A stretch of 64,000 bases of DNA from Brasenia schreberi (lineage: Eukaryota > Streptophyta > Magnoliopsida > Nymphaeales > Cabombaceae), in contig JAYKKT010000089.1 in assembly GCA_036023115.1 (NCBI GenBank), positions 12,542,501 through 12,606,500 on the forward strand, in the 5' to 3' direction. The translations under genes and the position numbers were made by a program. A model generated the notes under the pieces. That model saw only the letters and a program-made list of their open reading frames with translations. It ran no database searches and was not told the DNA's origin. Shown one piece after another: positions 46,201 through 57,647 of this stretch. Each line of letters starts with the position of its first letter. Positions within the stretch are counted from its first letter, which is position 1.

Positions 46201-47795
46201 AGAACTGACGTGAGCCCATGCATTTGGAATGATCTCAAGTAAGTCCTAAAACTTGCTTTCTTATTTGTTTCTCTCTTTTAAGTAAGTTATTGTGAGTTAA
46301 GTTCTATACAACTGAAATTTGCATTCAATATATATGGGGGGATTAGTCCATGCTCAATCATCCTCAAACATCTCCATCACTTATCACGATCAATAGTGAA
46401 GATTTGAATCTCAAAAAGCAAGTATATCATTGAACTTTTTGTACTCATATTTAATGCTCAATGGTATACTTTATTTTTTCTTTCAAATCTCCATTGTTAA
46501 TAACTTGATCGAATGGTAGAGATATTTAAGGAGATTTAATCATGTATTGGATTGAGGATATACCATTATATCTCTATATGTGTGTGTGTGATTGTGTGTG
46601 AGAGAGAGAAAAATGGGATCCTGTACACTCCCCCACTAACATAATGTACGTGTGCTCTATTTTCTCAAATTTGTTAGTATTTTCCCACTAAATGATCTAT
46701 CTTTTGTCTTCTATGTTTCCGAAGCTTTTCTTATGTGTATGTTAATCTCTTTCAAGAAATCATGGTCGTTCAATTGCTTATTTGGTTTGGGGTTTTGTGG
46801 ATGTTAATATGTTTTTCTCTTGAAGTTTTTCAAGCTATCAAGTGATGAAGAATTGGTGTAATCACGCCATTGCATTGGATGATTACTGCATAAGCCTATC
46901 AATTGCCTCTATCATTAGCCCTTTGTATTTGGCATAGTTTTGAAGATTATCCTATCTTCTACATTGTCAATAGTCTTTTTTTAGATGTGAGCATAACACC
47001 ATGCATGGTTGATTTCATCTTCAGGGCCTTACATCCCTTATGCATGATGTTTATGAACCAAAAGTTGTTCTCATGAAGATGTGTGTTGCTGGTTTTCTTT
47101 ATTTAGAAATAAACATGATGTCATCAACTTAAGAGCGTTGTGATATTTGTTTTGGAATAGTTTGCTTGAACACTCTGAATTAGGTAAAATGGAGGATTTA
47201 CTATTAAAAGCAAGGTTTTGCTTTGTAACACCTTAGTAGGGTTCTTCTCACATTTATTAAAAGAAAAATGTTCTAATTTCGTCTTAATTTGTTAGTTTGT
47301 AGATTTCGTGCACTTAAGGGCGTGTTCGCCTTTTCACCATGGTTTTATTGGCTCCACAATGCAAAATTTAGTGCATAAAAGTTTTCAAACTAATTGTTAT
47401 AATCAGACATGAATGATCAAACAAAAACTTTATCTTTCAATATCAAGGAAATACTGTGATTGAGAAGCTGAGGTAAAATGGCATCCAATATAGGCTTTGT
47501 ATAAATGTGTATTATGGATGCTTATAAGTATGTTTTAGCCAATTTATATCATCGAGATCACCAACAGAAAGACTCCATACGTAACATTAATAGCTCAAAA
47601 GTATGGTCTAGGGATGAAAGGGCAACCCTAAAAATGTATGGGTTGAAGGCTTTCCAATTCAATTATGAATTCATCGATGCTATCTCTAAGTGTATGATGA
47701 TATTTGTGGATTCTTTATGCTTTCAAAAGGAACCTCCTAATCTTTTTGTTTCTCTATTTTTACCATTTTGGTCTTTGTGATTTCACACATCTTCA
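46201..47795. other. Intergenic or intronic stretch upstream of NHL fragment
   Basis: 46330-46600 resembles another MITE with an inverted plan, ending in a (TG)n run. 46620-47795 is T-rich and could be former intron of the NHL gene fragment that follows. Confidence 0.3.
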
Positions 47796-47801
47796 AAGCA
47801 G

Positions 47802-47965
47802 GTGGCAGAGCTAGATTAGTAACCGGATAGTTTCACAGGTATTCAGAACACTTTGATGAAAAACCAAGTGATGCACATTTTAATAATCCTAAGTGTCTTG
47901 TTCATGAAAGAGGAAATTTTTATGTTGTTGATACAACAAACACATCAATTAGGAAGAGCAAAGAG
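47802..47965 (+). pseudogene. NHL-repeat gene fragment
   Basis: An acceptor-like CATCTTCAAAGCAG precedes an open frame reading GRARLVTG, a stop, FHRYSEHFDEKPSDAHFNNP, then KCLVHERGNFYVVDTTNTSI and RK. The NHL-repeat signature (D-A-x-F-N-x-P-x-G-L-x-x-D-x-x-G-x-x-Y-V-A-D-T-x-N-x-x-I-R-K) is unmistakable, but an in-frame TAG near the start and changed Gly/Asp positions point to a pseudogene. Plant NHL proteins are multi-exon and several hundred residues long, so only one exon is here. A LINE follows about 130 bp downstream. Confidence 0.7.
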
Positions 47966-48097
47966 TTTGGTATGGCAAAGAATGATTCTGAGCCATTGAG
48001 GTTCATTTATTATAACGTGTATAGTTTGGACTATTTTGTCATCATTGGACTTTGTCTATACAGTACAGTGGATTACTAATTTAAAATTTCACGACAG

Positions 48098-48888
48098 ATG
48101 ACGTGTTAGTGGAGGAGTCTAAGAAAAAAGATAATAAAAAATTGGAACTATGGAGAGAAACATTAGAAAGTAAATGCTTCCGACTTAGTAGAATAAAGAC
48201 AAAACATATGGAATGTAAGTTTGATCATTTGGTTACTTTAGAGGACATAAAAATTAAAATTGACACATATTACATCCCAAAAGAAAAGTTTTAAATACCT
48301 AGGATCAATTTTTCAAAGTGATGGAAGAATTAATGGAGATGTTATGCATATAATTAATATAGGTTTGTTAAAATGGAGAGGAGCATAAGGTATTCTTTGT
48401 GACAAGAAGATACCATTAAAGTTAAAAGGTAAATATTATAGAGCATCAATTAGACCTACCATGTTTTATGGTTTTGAGTGTTTGACAGTTAATCATCAAC
48501 ATGTACAAAAGATGTTCATGGTAGAAATGAAGATGTTGATATGGATGATTGGTCATACAAGGAAAGACCATATACATAATGAGGTTATTATAAACAAATT
48601 GAGAGTAGCAACAATAGAGGATAAAATGAGATAATATTGTTTCAGATGGTTTGAACATATATAAAGAAGATCAAAAGAAGCATATGCAAGAAGGTATAAA
48701 AGCTAGATTTTGAAAGTATTAAAAGAGGTAGAGGACGACCACAAAAGTATTAGAAATAAATAATAAAGAATGATCTAGCTTATGTTGAGTTAACTGCTAA
48801 CATGACACATGATAGGGCTCTATAGAAACAAAGAATCCATGTAGTCGACCCCATCTAGTATGGAAAAAGGCTTAGTTGTTGTTGTTGT
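48098..48888 (+). mobile_element. RTE-type LINE remnant
   Basis: Begins within the RT at DDVLVEESKKK (second half of the catalytic F-x-D-D box), then KLELWRETLESKCFRLSRIK, TKHMECKFDHLVTLEDIKIK and IDTYYIPKEKF before the frame breaks. Later text matches the thumb and C-terminus (ESIKRGRGRPQKY, LTANMTHDRALWKQ with changes). It ends in CATCTAGTATGG and (TTG)n. 5'-truncated and frameshifted. Confidence 0.88.
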
Positions 48889-49620
48889 CTGATGGTAACA
48901 GTTTTTCTTTGAAGTTGTTGGTTGGGGAAATGCTGCTTTTAGACAATTTTTTTTTCATGGTGAAGCATGTTCTGACCAACTCGTTTAATTCTCTCTTCAA
49001 GTATAGCTTGCACACCTAAGGAAAATTTTTCTGCTAAACCTTAGAATATGTAGATTGGGTTGCCATATGGTGTGACTTGCCGGACATATATGGGATTTCT
49101 CTATTCTCTCCCCGGTTGAGATATAATCTCCTTTGCCTAAGAAAGATTAATTGAAGCATCAATGCAATAAATCGGAGCATGAAATGTGCAAATGGATCAA
49201 TTCATTTGAAGGATAAATATTACCTTATCAATTAGAATAATCTATGGTTGACATAACTCATTAAATATATTCCAAGTGCACGATGATGTGAAAGGCAAAT
49301 GTATAGACTTGTAACTAAAAAGTAATTCCAAGGGTACTTTTTTTTAATATACCCTTGTTAGACCCAAAACCGAGATAGTTTCTTTCATGGATATTCTCAT
49401 TATAGTTGGTGCAATACTGGTAGACTATTCCAAGATGGGTTTGCTCCTGCCCAACTCTTCAAGATGGTGTGATTCAATATATCAGTACAATTTCGATTGA
49501 GAATGCATCAAATCTTTATTATATGTATGCCTGCCTTTGTATATTCTTTCAGTTGCTTTTCTTTCAACTTACTGAGTATAAAAAATCTTACAAGTATAAT
49601 TATTTAATGAAATATGAAGA
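48889..49620. other. Intergenic stretch, nothing recognised
   Basis: No supported feature; possibly further former host-gene intron. Confidence 0.35.
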
Positions 49621-49621
49621 A

Positions 49622-50950
49622 ACCAAAAGATGTACGAGAAATGGAGGAAGAGTATAGTTATACCTATATACAAAATAAGGGGCATTTAAAATTCTACAAA
49701 TTATTTGGATATAGAGTTGATGAGTCATATAGTGGGAAGAATTATTGAACAAAGGTCTAGAGAAATATTAAGTACAATAGAGAACCAATTTAGACTCATG
49801 ACAAGGACATCTATTATTGAGGTTATCCACCTATTTTGAGATGGCTTATATAATACTTTAGAGTAAAAAAATGTTACATGGTATTCATTGATTTTAAAAA
49901 AACTTATGATAGAGTGCTAAGAGATATTCTTTTTAAAACCTTGAAAAAGAGAGGTATCAATTTGACATATATAAATCTTATAGGAGACATGTATGATGAT
50001 ACACAAACATGAGCGAGGACTCATGAAGAAAAGATAAATTTTAATTTAGGTTAATATTGAATTACATCAAGGATAAGTTTTAAGCCCGTATTTGTTTACC
50101 TTTATTATTGATGAGCTAGGAAAGCATATTAAAGATGAAGTAACTTGGTGTATATTATTCATGGATGATATTATGTTAGTGGTTGAATCTAAATAAAAAG
50201 TTAACAAGAAATTATATTCATGAACATAAACATTAGAAAATAAAAGCTTTTGACTTGGTAAAACAAAGATAGTATATATAAAAAGCATGTTTGTTCATTT
50301 GATTACTATAGATAACATAGAAATTAAGATTTGAATACATTGTATCTCTTAAAAAGAATGATTTAAGTACATCGGATAAGTTTTTCAAAGTGATGACAAA
50401 TTTGCTAGAGATGTCACATAGAATTAGTGCAAGTTGGTAAAAATATAGAGACATCAAGTATAGTATATGTTAAGAAAATATTTTTAAAGTCAAAAGGTAA
50501 ATATTATACATCAACCATCATACCTATTGTATTATATTGTGTTGAGTATTGGTAATCACCATGTGTAAAAGATATTCGTGGTAGAAATAAAAATGTTGAA
50601 ACAAATGTATGGTCTACGATGAGGTTATATTGAGAGTAACACTAATAGACAATAAAATGAGGTTATATTGAGAGTAACACTAATAGATAATAAAATGAGG
50701 TTAAATCTTTTAAGATAGTTTAGACACATGAAAAGACGACAAAAGAAGCATCGGTAAGAAAATATGAGAAACTGAACGGTGAAAATGTTAAAAGAAGAGA
50801 AGGAAGGCTACAAGTGTTGGAGGGAAAAATAAAGAATGATGTAACTTGTTGAGTTAAGTGTTCGTATGCATAGGTCGTGCTCCATGAAAACAAAGAATCC
50901 ATATAATTGACCTCATCTTAGATCGAGATAGGCTTAGTTATTATATTTGA
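49622..50950 (+). mobile_element. RTE-type LINE remnant with RT core
   Basis: Starts near KWRKSIVIPIYK. It then carries YSLILKKLMIEC-type text, with FIDFKKTYDRVLRDILFKTL in a second frame, LHQG then VLSPYLFTFIIDELGKHIKD, and ILFMDDIMLVVESK. The last keeps both catalytic aspartates (about 50156-50197). The 3' part has TLIDNKMRL-like thumb text, with an internal near-exact duplication of GAGGTTATATTGAGAGTAAC (about 50619 and 50661). Stops and frameshifts throughout. Confidence 0.85.
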
Positions 50951-51420
50951 GGTATCCAACATTTTGTGAGGATTTCCTCTTTTAGCTGATTTATTAGTAG
51001 AGAAAAATGAAAACAAACAAGAAAACTTAAGTTTCCTTAGTGTTGGTTTGGTGTCGTGTTACTTTTTTCACACTAGACCAAATATGTTTTATAAATTTTT
51101 ACTTATGACAAGTTGATTTCATGCTATAAACATTATGAAAATTAAATTCGAGAAATGTAAAGTCTTGAGTTTTCTTCTTTGATTGCATTGACGGATTGTT
51201 TAATTTTGTTTGCTTGTACTTTCATTTAATCAATGCTTCACCTTTTTCTATATTAAAAATACAATGAACATGTGATTGTTGTTAAAGACAGGAGAAAAGT
51301 GGATTGTGGGCCATAGCCAATAGAAAACTGCAATTGAGAACTCAAAAGATAAGCCAAAGAATTGGTGGTTATCAATCGGTAGGTCCATGACAAATTCAAT
51401 CCGATCCTATGGATTGTGGG
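50951..51420. other. AT-rich stretch, nothing recognised
   Basis: Lies between the LINE and the Gypsy relic. No supported features. Confidence 0.35.
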
Positions 51421-51710
51421 CAACATTCTCTTGTGTCTTATTCATTGTTGAGGCATCTAAATCCAGTGAGAGCCTCCATCCATTGAAGGACGGTCAAAAA
51501 TGCTTTTACCAAGGTCATAATGGTTTGACGAAAGCAAAAATGCGATGTCCATAAAGTATTTGGAGGCATCAGAGAACGTGAATAAAGGTAAAGTCTTTTT
51601 ATAGTAAATGGTGCATGCCTCATTAACATGCTTATAACTTAGAATTCGAGACTCTTGCTAAGCACTAAAGAAGAAAGCACTTTTCATCTTATAAGTTGTT
51701 AGGGCATTCT

Positions 51711-51756
51711 CAACTTGCATCTTCTTCTTTGTATACAAAGAAGAAGATGCAAGTTG
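51711..51756. repeat. 46-bp perfect palindrome
   Basis: The left arm CAACTTGCATCTTCTTCTTT plus GTA is followed without spacer by its exact reverse complement TAC plus AAAGAAGAAGATGCAAGTTG. Symmetry stops at the next bases on both sides. It lies inside the Gypsy 2 relic. Confidence 0.98.
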
Positions 51757-51948
51757 GGAAAAGAAGATGACCATCCACTTGACCAATTAGTGTCGGATAT
51801 GTCTTCTTTTGTCTTTTATATGGTTGACAAGTCACTCTACTTCCTTTTCTCCTAAGGTCTTCAAGGGTGCATGTGCCTGTACTTCTCGTTGTGAAACACA
51901 TCTTCTATCTTCATATAATAAACTTTAAGGTTTCTTACATATAATACA

Positions 51949-51950
<2 letters not shown>

Positions 51951-52012
<62 letters not shown>
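51951..52012. repeat. (AT)31 microsatellite
   Basis: Uninterrupted AT tract within the Gypsy 2 relic. Confidence 0.97.
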
Positions 52013-52017
<5 letters not shown>

Positions 52018-52591
52018 CTAAAATATCCAGTTTGTATGCCAAATTTCATACTTTTTTACAATAGTGTAGAGAGTATCGTACTTAAGAATCAACCCAATGT
52101 GCTCCCCACAAAACATTTATATTTATTTAGGGTATAACTTCACAAGAACTTAGCCATCGACCCCAAACTCGATAGCATGCCTCTTCATATCCAACTACTT
52201 CTTCATATATTTTGAAGCCTTCACAAGGAGAGAGTGGGCAATATCGTGTTTCTCCTATAGATTGCCTCAAAAAGTATGTGCAATTGAGGTCAAAGAGAGT
52301 AGGCAATATCATATTGTTCTTATAGCTTGGCTCATAAGGTATAAGTGATTTAGGTCTTGCCTACATAATCTATTACCAAAGTATGGGGTCTACAACTATT
52401 TTGTGGTCATCTAAAAGAACTTTTCAAATACATTCACCTGAATATAGATCATAGGAGAATTGCCAATATCATGCCGGTCAACCCAATCTTCTTGGTTGGC
52501 TTTAACATAAAGGTATTAATCAATCCATTAGTCTATAGTGACAACTCATAAAGAAACAAAGATATGGCCCCAACATACAAAAGACTTCTTT

Positions 52592-52810
52592 TCATAAATC
52601 ACTTATGAAGTGCTTATCCCTATCACTGATAATATTGATCGGTAACCCCGAGTACTTGACTACATCTTTAACAAAGAGTTCTATAGTATGTTCAGCAATA
52701 CAGTTCACGGGAGCTGACACAAACACCCCATAGTTAGAAAATAGGTCTACTACAATGAAGATAGACCAACATCTCTTGGACTTTTGTAGATTTAGAATGA
52801 AGTCCATCAA
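52592..52810 (-). pseudogene. Gypsy 2 integrase core fragment
   Basis: A 72-codon open stretch: MDFILNLQKSKRCWSIFIVV, DLFSNYGVFVSAPVNCIAEH, TIELFVKDVVKYSGLPINII, SDRDKHFISDL. It keeps both the catalytic Asp of M-D-F and the Asp-Arg-Asp of S-D-R-D. The Glu of the DDE triad lies beyond the break. Confidence 0.88.
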
Positions 52811-53439
52811 GACGCTCTCACATTATCAAGTTGATACGAGTAGAGCCTTGAGTAATCTTGTTGGGCACTAATTGTTGACCTTATCCTACTAACAAATCAA
52901 GCATGTGTGCACATGCATCTATATGTCACTTCTCATCCGAGGTGAATAATAGGCTCACTCCATCAAGACGAGTGTTCATTTCATCCCAAGATGTCCTATC
53001 CATGGTGAGCCATAGCATTCTTGTAAGATATCTCACCTTAGATTTCTCTTTTAAGGCATGTACATATGTCCACCCTTAGTCAATAATAAACTTTTTTTAG
53101 TCCAAAATTGCTTGGTCTTACCCTCATCGACCAATGCCTTTAGTTGCTTAACGATGTCATTATTCTCCAAGCTAGTGTGGATGTCATCAAGTAGATCATT
53201 TCATATATGATAAGAATGTTCTTCATCATCAGCTTAAAGTACAACAACAAGATTTGGCTTTTGATTGAGAGTGTCCACAACCAAATTTGTCCTTCCTAGT
53301 TTATACTCAATAATCATAATTGTTGTCACATTGTTTGCATAGCCGACATGCACTTTTGAGTTTGGAAATATGTTGTGCCAACATTGTTCGTTTTGAAGAT
53401 GAACAAAGTTTCAAAGAGGTAGTAGTGTCAAAGACAAAG

Positions 53440-53850
53440 CCATACAATAGTGGTTATTTCTTTATCATGAGTGATAGACCTTCACTCAACATCTTTAAGT
53501 TTGCAACTTTCAAAGGCAATGAGATGCCCCGTTTGCATAAGCACCCCACCTAGGGACAAGTTTGAAGCATTTGTATGTACCTTAAATGCCTTTAAGTGGT
53601 TAGGAAACTTTAGAATTGGTTCTTGAGTCACAACCATCTTTAATCGATCAAATATTGTCTAGCACATATCAGACCATTCCCATCATTGAATTTCCTTTAA
53701 CAGTTGGGAGAGATGAAGCAATGACGGCATACCCCTCAATAAAATATCGATAATAATTCGCCAAACCTAGGAATGACTTGAGCTTTGTCAGATTCGTATG
53801 AGGGTTCTAATGTTTAATTGCCTTGATCTTCTTCGATTCATCCAAAGTTT
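53440..53850 (-). pseudogene. Gypsy 2 RNase H remnant
   Basis: After a leader with an IRTLIRI-type passage, the strand reads MVVTQEPILKFPNHLKAFKV, HTNASNLSLGGVLMQTGHLI and AFESCKLKDVE. This matches the Gypsy V-T-x-x-P-V-L...F-x-V-x-T-D-A-S-x-x-x-x-G-G-V-L-M-Q block. The catalytic Asp of T-D-A-S is replaced by Asn here. Confidence 0.85.
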
Positions 53851-53894
53851 CCCATCACCAATGACATAATAAGTATATGGTGAGTGTGTTGTAG

Positions 53895-54400
53895 CATAAA
53901 GGCACTATATATCATAATGTCATCTAAGTATATCACCATAAATTAGTCTAAGAATGGATAAAAAATATTGTTCACTAGGTCGAGAAGGTAACAAGGGTGT
54001 TCGTCAAGTTGAATGGCATGATGAGGAATTCATAAACTCCATATCATGTGACAGGCCATCTTTGCCACGTCTCCTTCCACAATGTGCACTTGCCAATAGC
54101 CTAATCCAACCAACTTCGAGAAGATATGTGTTTATCCAAATTGATCAAACATGTCTGCAATGAAGGGTTGTGGATACTTGTTTTTCATCATCATTTTGTT
54201 TAATACCTAATAGTCTATGCAGAGTCTCTCCGATCCATTATTTAGTCTAAAATAATATCGGCACACCGAAGGAAGCTTTTGAGGATTGAATGGTTCCCAC
54301 ATTCAACACTTCATCCAATTGCTTTCAAAGTTCTTTCAATTTGACAAGTCATCTTGTGATGCCACCATAATATGGTATCATCCTCAAAGAACATAATCGT
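53895..54400 (-). pseudogene. Gypsy 2 reverse transcriptase remnant
   Basis: Reads DEVLNVGTIQSSKASFGVPI, GSERLCIDY, VLNKMMMKNKYPQPFIADMF, DQF and later FMVIYLDDIMIYS. The catalytic YLDD box is intact (about 53907-53938). Several frame changes and stops break the domain. Confidence 0.85.
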
Positions 54401-55287
54401 CATTGCCAACTTGAGTTATTTATGGATGAAGTCTCCAACCTTTAGGTATAGTTTCATTTGGTAGACAAAATTTTCTAATACTCATGCAACACGACCATCA
54501 ATAAATAATATATATTACCATTTATGATTGCAAATTGAGTGTTGGCTCCATGGTAGGATGTTTCCTACCATTATCCATATGATCCCATGGGGTAAAGTCT
54601 TGTTTTCTTCTAAACTAATCTTTTTAAACCGGTTTTGGGATAGTTCTAGATCTAGAACTGAAACCACTCCATAATTGGCAACCCAAAATTGATGGTTTGG
54701 AACTACCAGTTCCTATTTACCTGGAACAAAACATGTATACTCTAATTTATCATTCGTCATATCACACGAATTTTCACAAGCATCTATATGATATTTAAGT
54801 TCTTGTACTAGAGAGTATAAATCTTCCTTTGAGTGATTGAATCCCTCTACAACATGAGCAACAATAGCATCCATATTTACTACCACATTTTTGAGTCTCG
54901 TGGGACATGCATCCACATAAAGTCAAGTAGAATACTAGTAATGCTTTCTTAAGATGAAGTGTGATTTTAGACTTCTTCTTTGGACGAACACTATCACCAA
55001 CCATCTCAATGTTAGTTGCCATGGTATCGATATTCCCTTCGTCGACTGGGGTGAGTTACTTTATGGGGTTTGACACTGCAAGTAACAACCTTCTCATCTA
55101 TCAAAGTTGTCATATCCTGATCATTAGCATCAACCAATGGATCCGTACTCATGATTGGCGCCTGATCATCTTGGCTAGGTTAACCTTCACCAAGGTCATA
55201 ATGGTTCAATAAAAGCAAATTTGAAGGCATCAACAAACTTAAGAAAAGCAAGATGTTTATTAATAGCAAAATGTAGCTCACCCAATC

Positions 55288-56432
55288 TAGCATACTATGA
55301 AATTATGAGAAACATCTATTGAACATAGATTGAGATATGTATGAAGTATAGTAGAAAATCAATAGCTTCATCAAGAATCTCTACTATTGAGGTTATTCAC
55401 ATATTGAGATAGCTTATAAAATATTTTTAGAGTAAAAATGGACTTTCACATGATATTTATTAATTTAAGAAAAGATAATAATAGGATGTCAAAATATATT
55501 CTTTAGAAAACTTTTTAAAAAAGTGGTATCTCTTGATATCTATAAATCTTAAAACAAAGATGTATAATGGTGGACAAATATGTGTGAAGATTAATAAAGA
55601 AATGACAAATTTTCTTGAAGTTAATATTGGATTACATCAAGAATAAGTTTTAAGTCTATGTTTATATATATTGATTATTAACAAGTTTACAAGATGAAAT
55701 ACCTTAGTATATGTTATTTATAGATTACATTGTGTCCATGGATGAGTATAAAAAAATAAGAAATTAAAACTGTAAAAAAAAAATAGAAAGTAAAGGCTTT
55801 AGACTTAGTATAACAAAGACAAAGACAAAATATATGAAATATCAATTTTATTATTTAGTTACCTTATATGACATAAAAATTAAGATTGACACATATCGCA
55901 TCCTAAGAAAGTTTAAAATACTTAAAGGTCAATTTTTTAGAATAATGAAAAATTGATGAAGATGTTAGAATTAATACAAATTGGTTAAATTGGAGAGGTA
56001 TGTCAAATGTTCTATTAAAGTTGAAATGAAAATATTATAGAGCAATAACTAGACACACTATGTTTTATGGTTACGAATGTTTGATAGCATGTGAAAAAGA
56101 TGTCTATGACAAAAATGAAGATTCTAAGATTGATGTATGATTAGGATGACGGAATACATAATGAAGTTATTAGAAACAAATTGAGAGTAACACCAATAGA
56201 TGATAAAATGACAAAATCATTTAAGACAGTTTGGATACCTGAAAAAATGACCAAAAAAAGCACACAAAAAATCATTTAAGAAGGTATAAAAAACTAGACA
56301 GTGAAAATTTTGAAAGAAAAACAATAAGACCACAAAAATATTTGAATAATTTTAATTTATGTTCAGTTAACCGTCACATACAGTACTATTGAACTCTGTT
56401 GATGGCTCAGTTGCTGTTATTGTTGCTTGCTT
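55288..56432 (+). mobile_element. RTE-type LINE remnant, highly decayed
   Basis: Begins with text related to H-T-M-K-L-W-E-R-V-I-E-H-R-L-R (GAAATTATGAGAAACATCTA). It later has MLFIDYIV (catalytic F-x-D-D changed to FIDY), IESKGFRLSITKTKTKYMKY and VTLYDIKIKIDTYRI. The C-terminal region is very decayed and it ends near TTGCTGTTATTGTTG. It is the most decayed of the long LINE copies here. Confidence 0.8.
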
Positions 56433-56980
56433 CATATGATTTAAGTCGCAGCTCTCAATCCCCTTCTTGATGGCATTCCCTCTGAGGCTTGTTACCGGTT
56501 CTATTGACGAGGCGTGCACGTTTCACCTATGAATTTGATTTGGGTCTTTGAACGCCGTTGGCGCGTTATCTTGAAACTTCCGCAGGCCCATCTTAAACTG
56601 AAACAAAAATTAAAGGTTGTACCTGCACCTATAATTTAACATAGTGGACCCTTGCTGGTTTCGGCCGAAAGAACCCCACGCGCAAGCCTACTACCAGGGG
56701 ACATGCATGTCTGTCAGGGGTTCTGCCTATGCACCAAATAATTTCCTCCACACATCCAGATGCCACCAAGAAATCTCTAACTTCCTTCAGCTAAACCAAA
56801 ATGAAAACGAAAATCAAGCCTTACCCTGCATCACACAACGAGTAGAATATTGATGCGCAGTATAATGTTTTATTGTTCCCTCAAACTGATAACAATCAAA
56901 GCAAGATCCGTATGCACGGATTCTACCACTAACGACCATGCAGGTAGCTAATTGTAGGCTAAATTGTATGAAGAAACTAA
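56433..56980. other. Intergenic stretch, nothing recognised
   Basis: Somewhat more GC-rich than its surroundings. A 69-codon frame at 56644-56853 has no recognisable domain. Confidence 0.35.
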
Positions 56981-56981
56981 C

Positions 56982-57115
56982 AACAATTAGGCTTTCCCCG
57001 AACTAGATGAGGTCAGTTAAATTAGGCTTTCCCCGAACTAAATGAGGTCAGTTATTTTTCCCGTACTAGATGAGATCAGTTACATGGATTCTTTGGTTTC
57101 ACATAACCCTACCAT
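56982..57115 (-). mobile_element. LINE 3' tail with triplicated terminus
   Basis: Reverse complement of the LINE end (AAAGAATCCATGTAACTGAT, CTCATCTAGTACGGG). The last unit of about 35 bp, ending in GGGGAAAGCCTAAT, is repeated: near-identical copies at 56986-57019 and 57021-57054, and a shorter related one at 57055-57085. The (TTG)-like end is at 56982-56987. Confidence 0.7.
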
Positions 57116-57647
57116 AATTTGTAGAATCCACATATTACATAAGTTCGACAAAGTTTTCTGCTGGCTGTTGGAATCCTACCGCAACCCTCCTCTTTTATCC
57201 GAGCTTGAAACCGGCCATGCATGGGTGATCCCTTACATGAGCGGAGTTTGTACGAAGAAACTGTATAAACAAAAATTCCCCAAGCAAGCGATGGCAATAA
57301 CCCGAAAATTTGGAGAAGGGGTGCAGATCAGCATGTAGATAACATAACATAAATGAATACAATCTTGAATCTTCTGTTAGTATCTGCAATTCTAACAACA
57401 ATTTAGTATACATCAGGGTAGTATCTATTTTCAACCAAGAAGTTTAGACAAGGAAATCTCATGTTTCATTAGCAACTAGCTTAGCTATTTTCCATTACAC
57501 AGATAGTGACTAGACCCCGTATCAAGAGCCAAGCCTAATCGTATGCTAGATGATGCTTTGCACAAAATTTACGAACTGGCTGAAAACTTGATACTAGTTT
57601 TGAGGGGAAACGGATTATACAATCCACGGCCCACATTTTCTCTCTCT
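57116..57647. other. Downstream region of the ERD2-like gene
   Basis: Includes the likely 3' untranslated region immediately below 57648. No clear polyadenylation signal was fixed and no further genes were recognised. Confidence 0.35.

Larger units (their letters stand above)
51430..55285 (-). mobile_element. Decayed Ty3/Gypsy retrotransposon 2
   Basis: The minus strand carries RT at about 54400-53900, RNase H at about 53850-53440, the integrase zinc region at about 53000-52900 and the integrase core at 52810-52592. This is Gypsy order. 54713-55022 may be protease/gag-linker sequence. An approximate direct repeat of about 100 bp (51510-51615 and 55188-55290; shared ACCAAGGTCATAATGGTT) lies near both ends and might be LTR-derived. 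An (AT)n tract sits at 51951-52012. Many stops. Confidence 0.82.
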
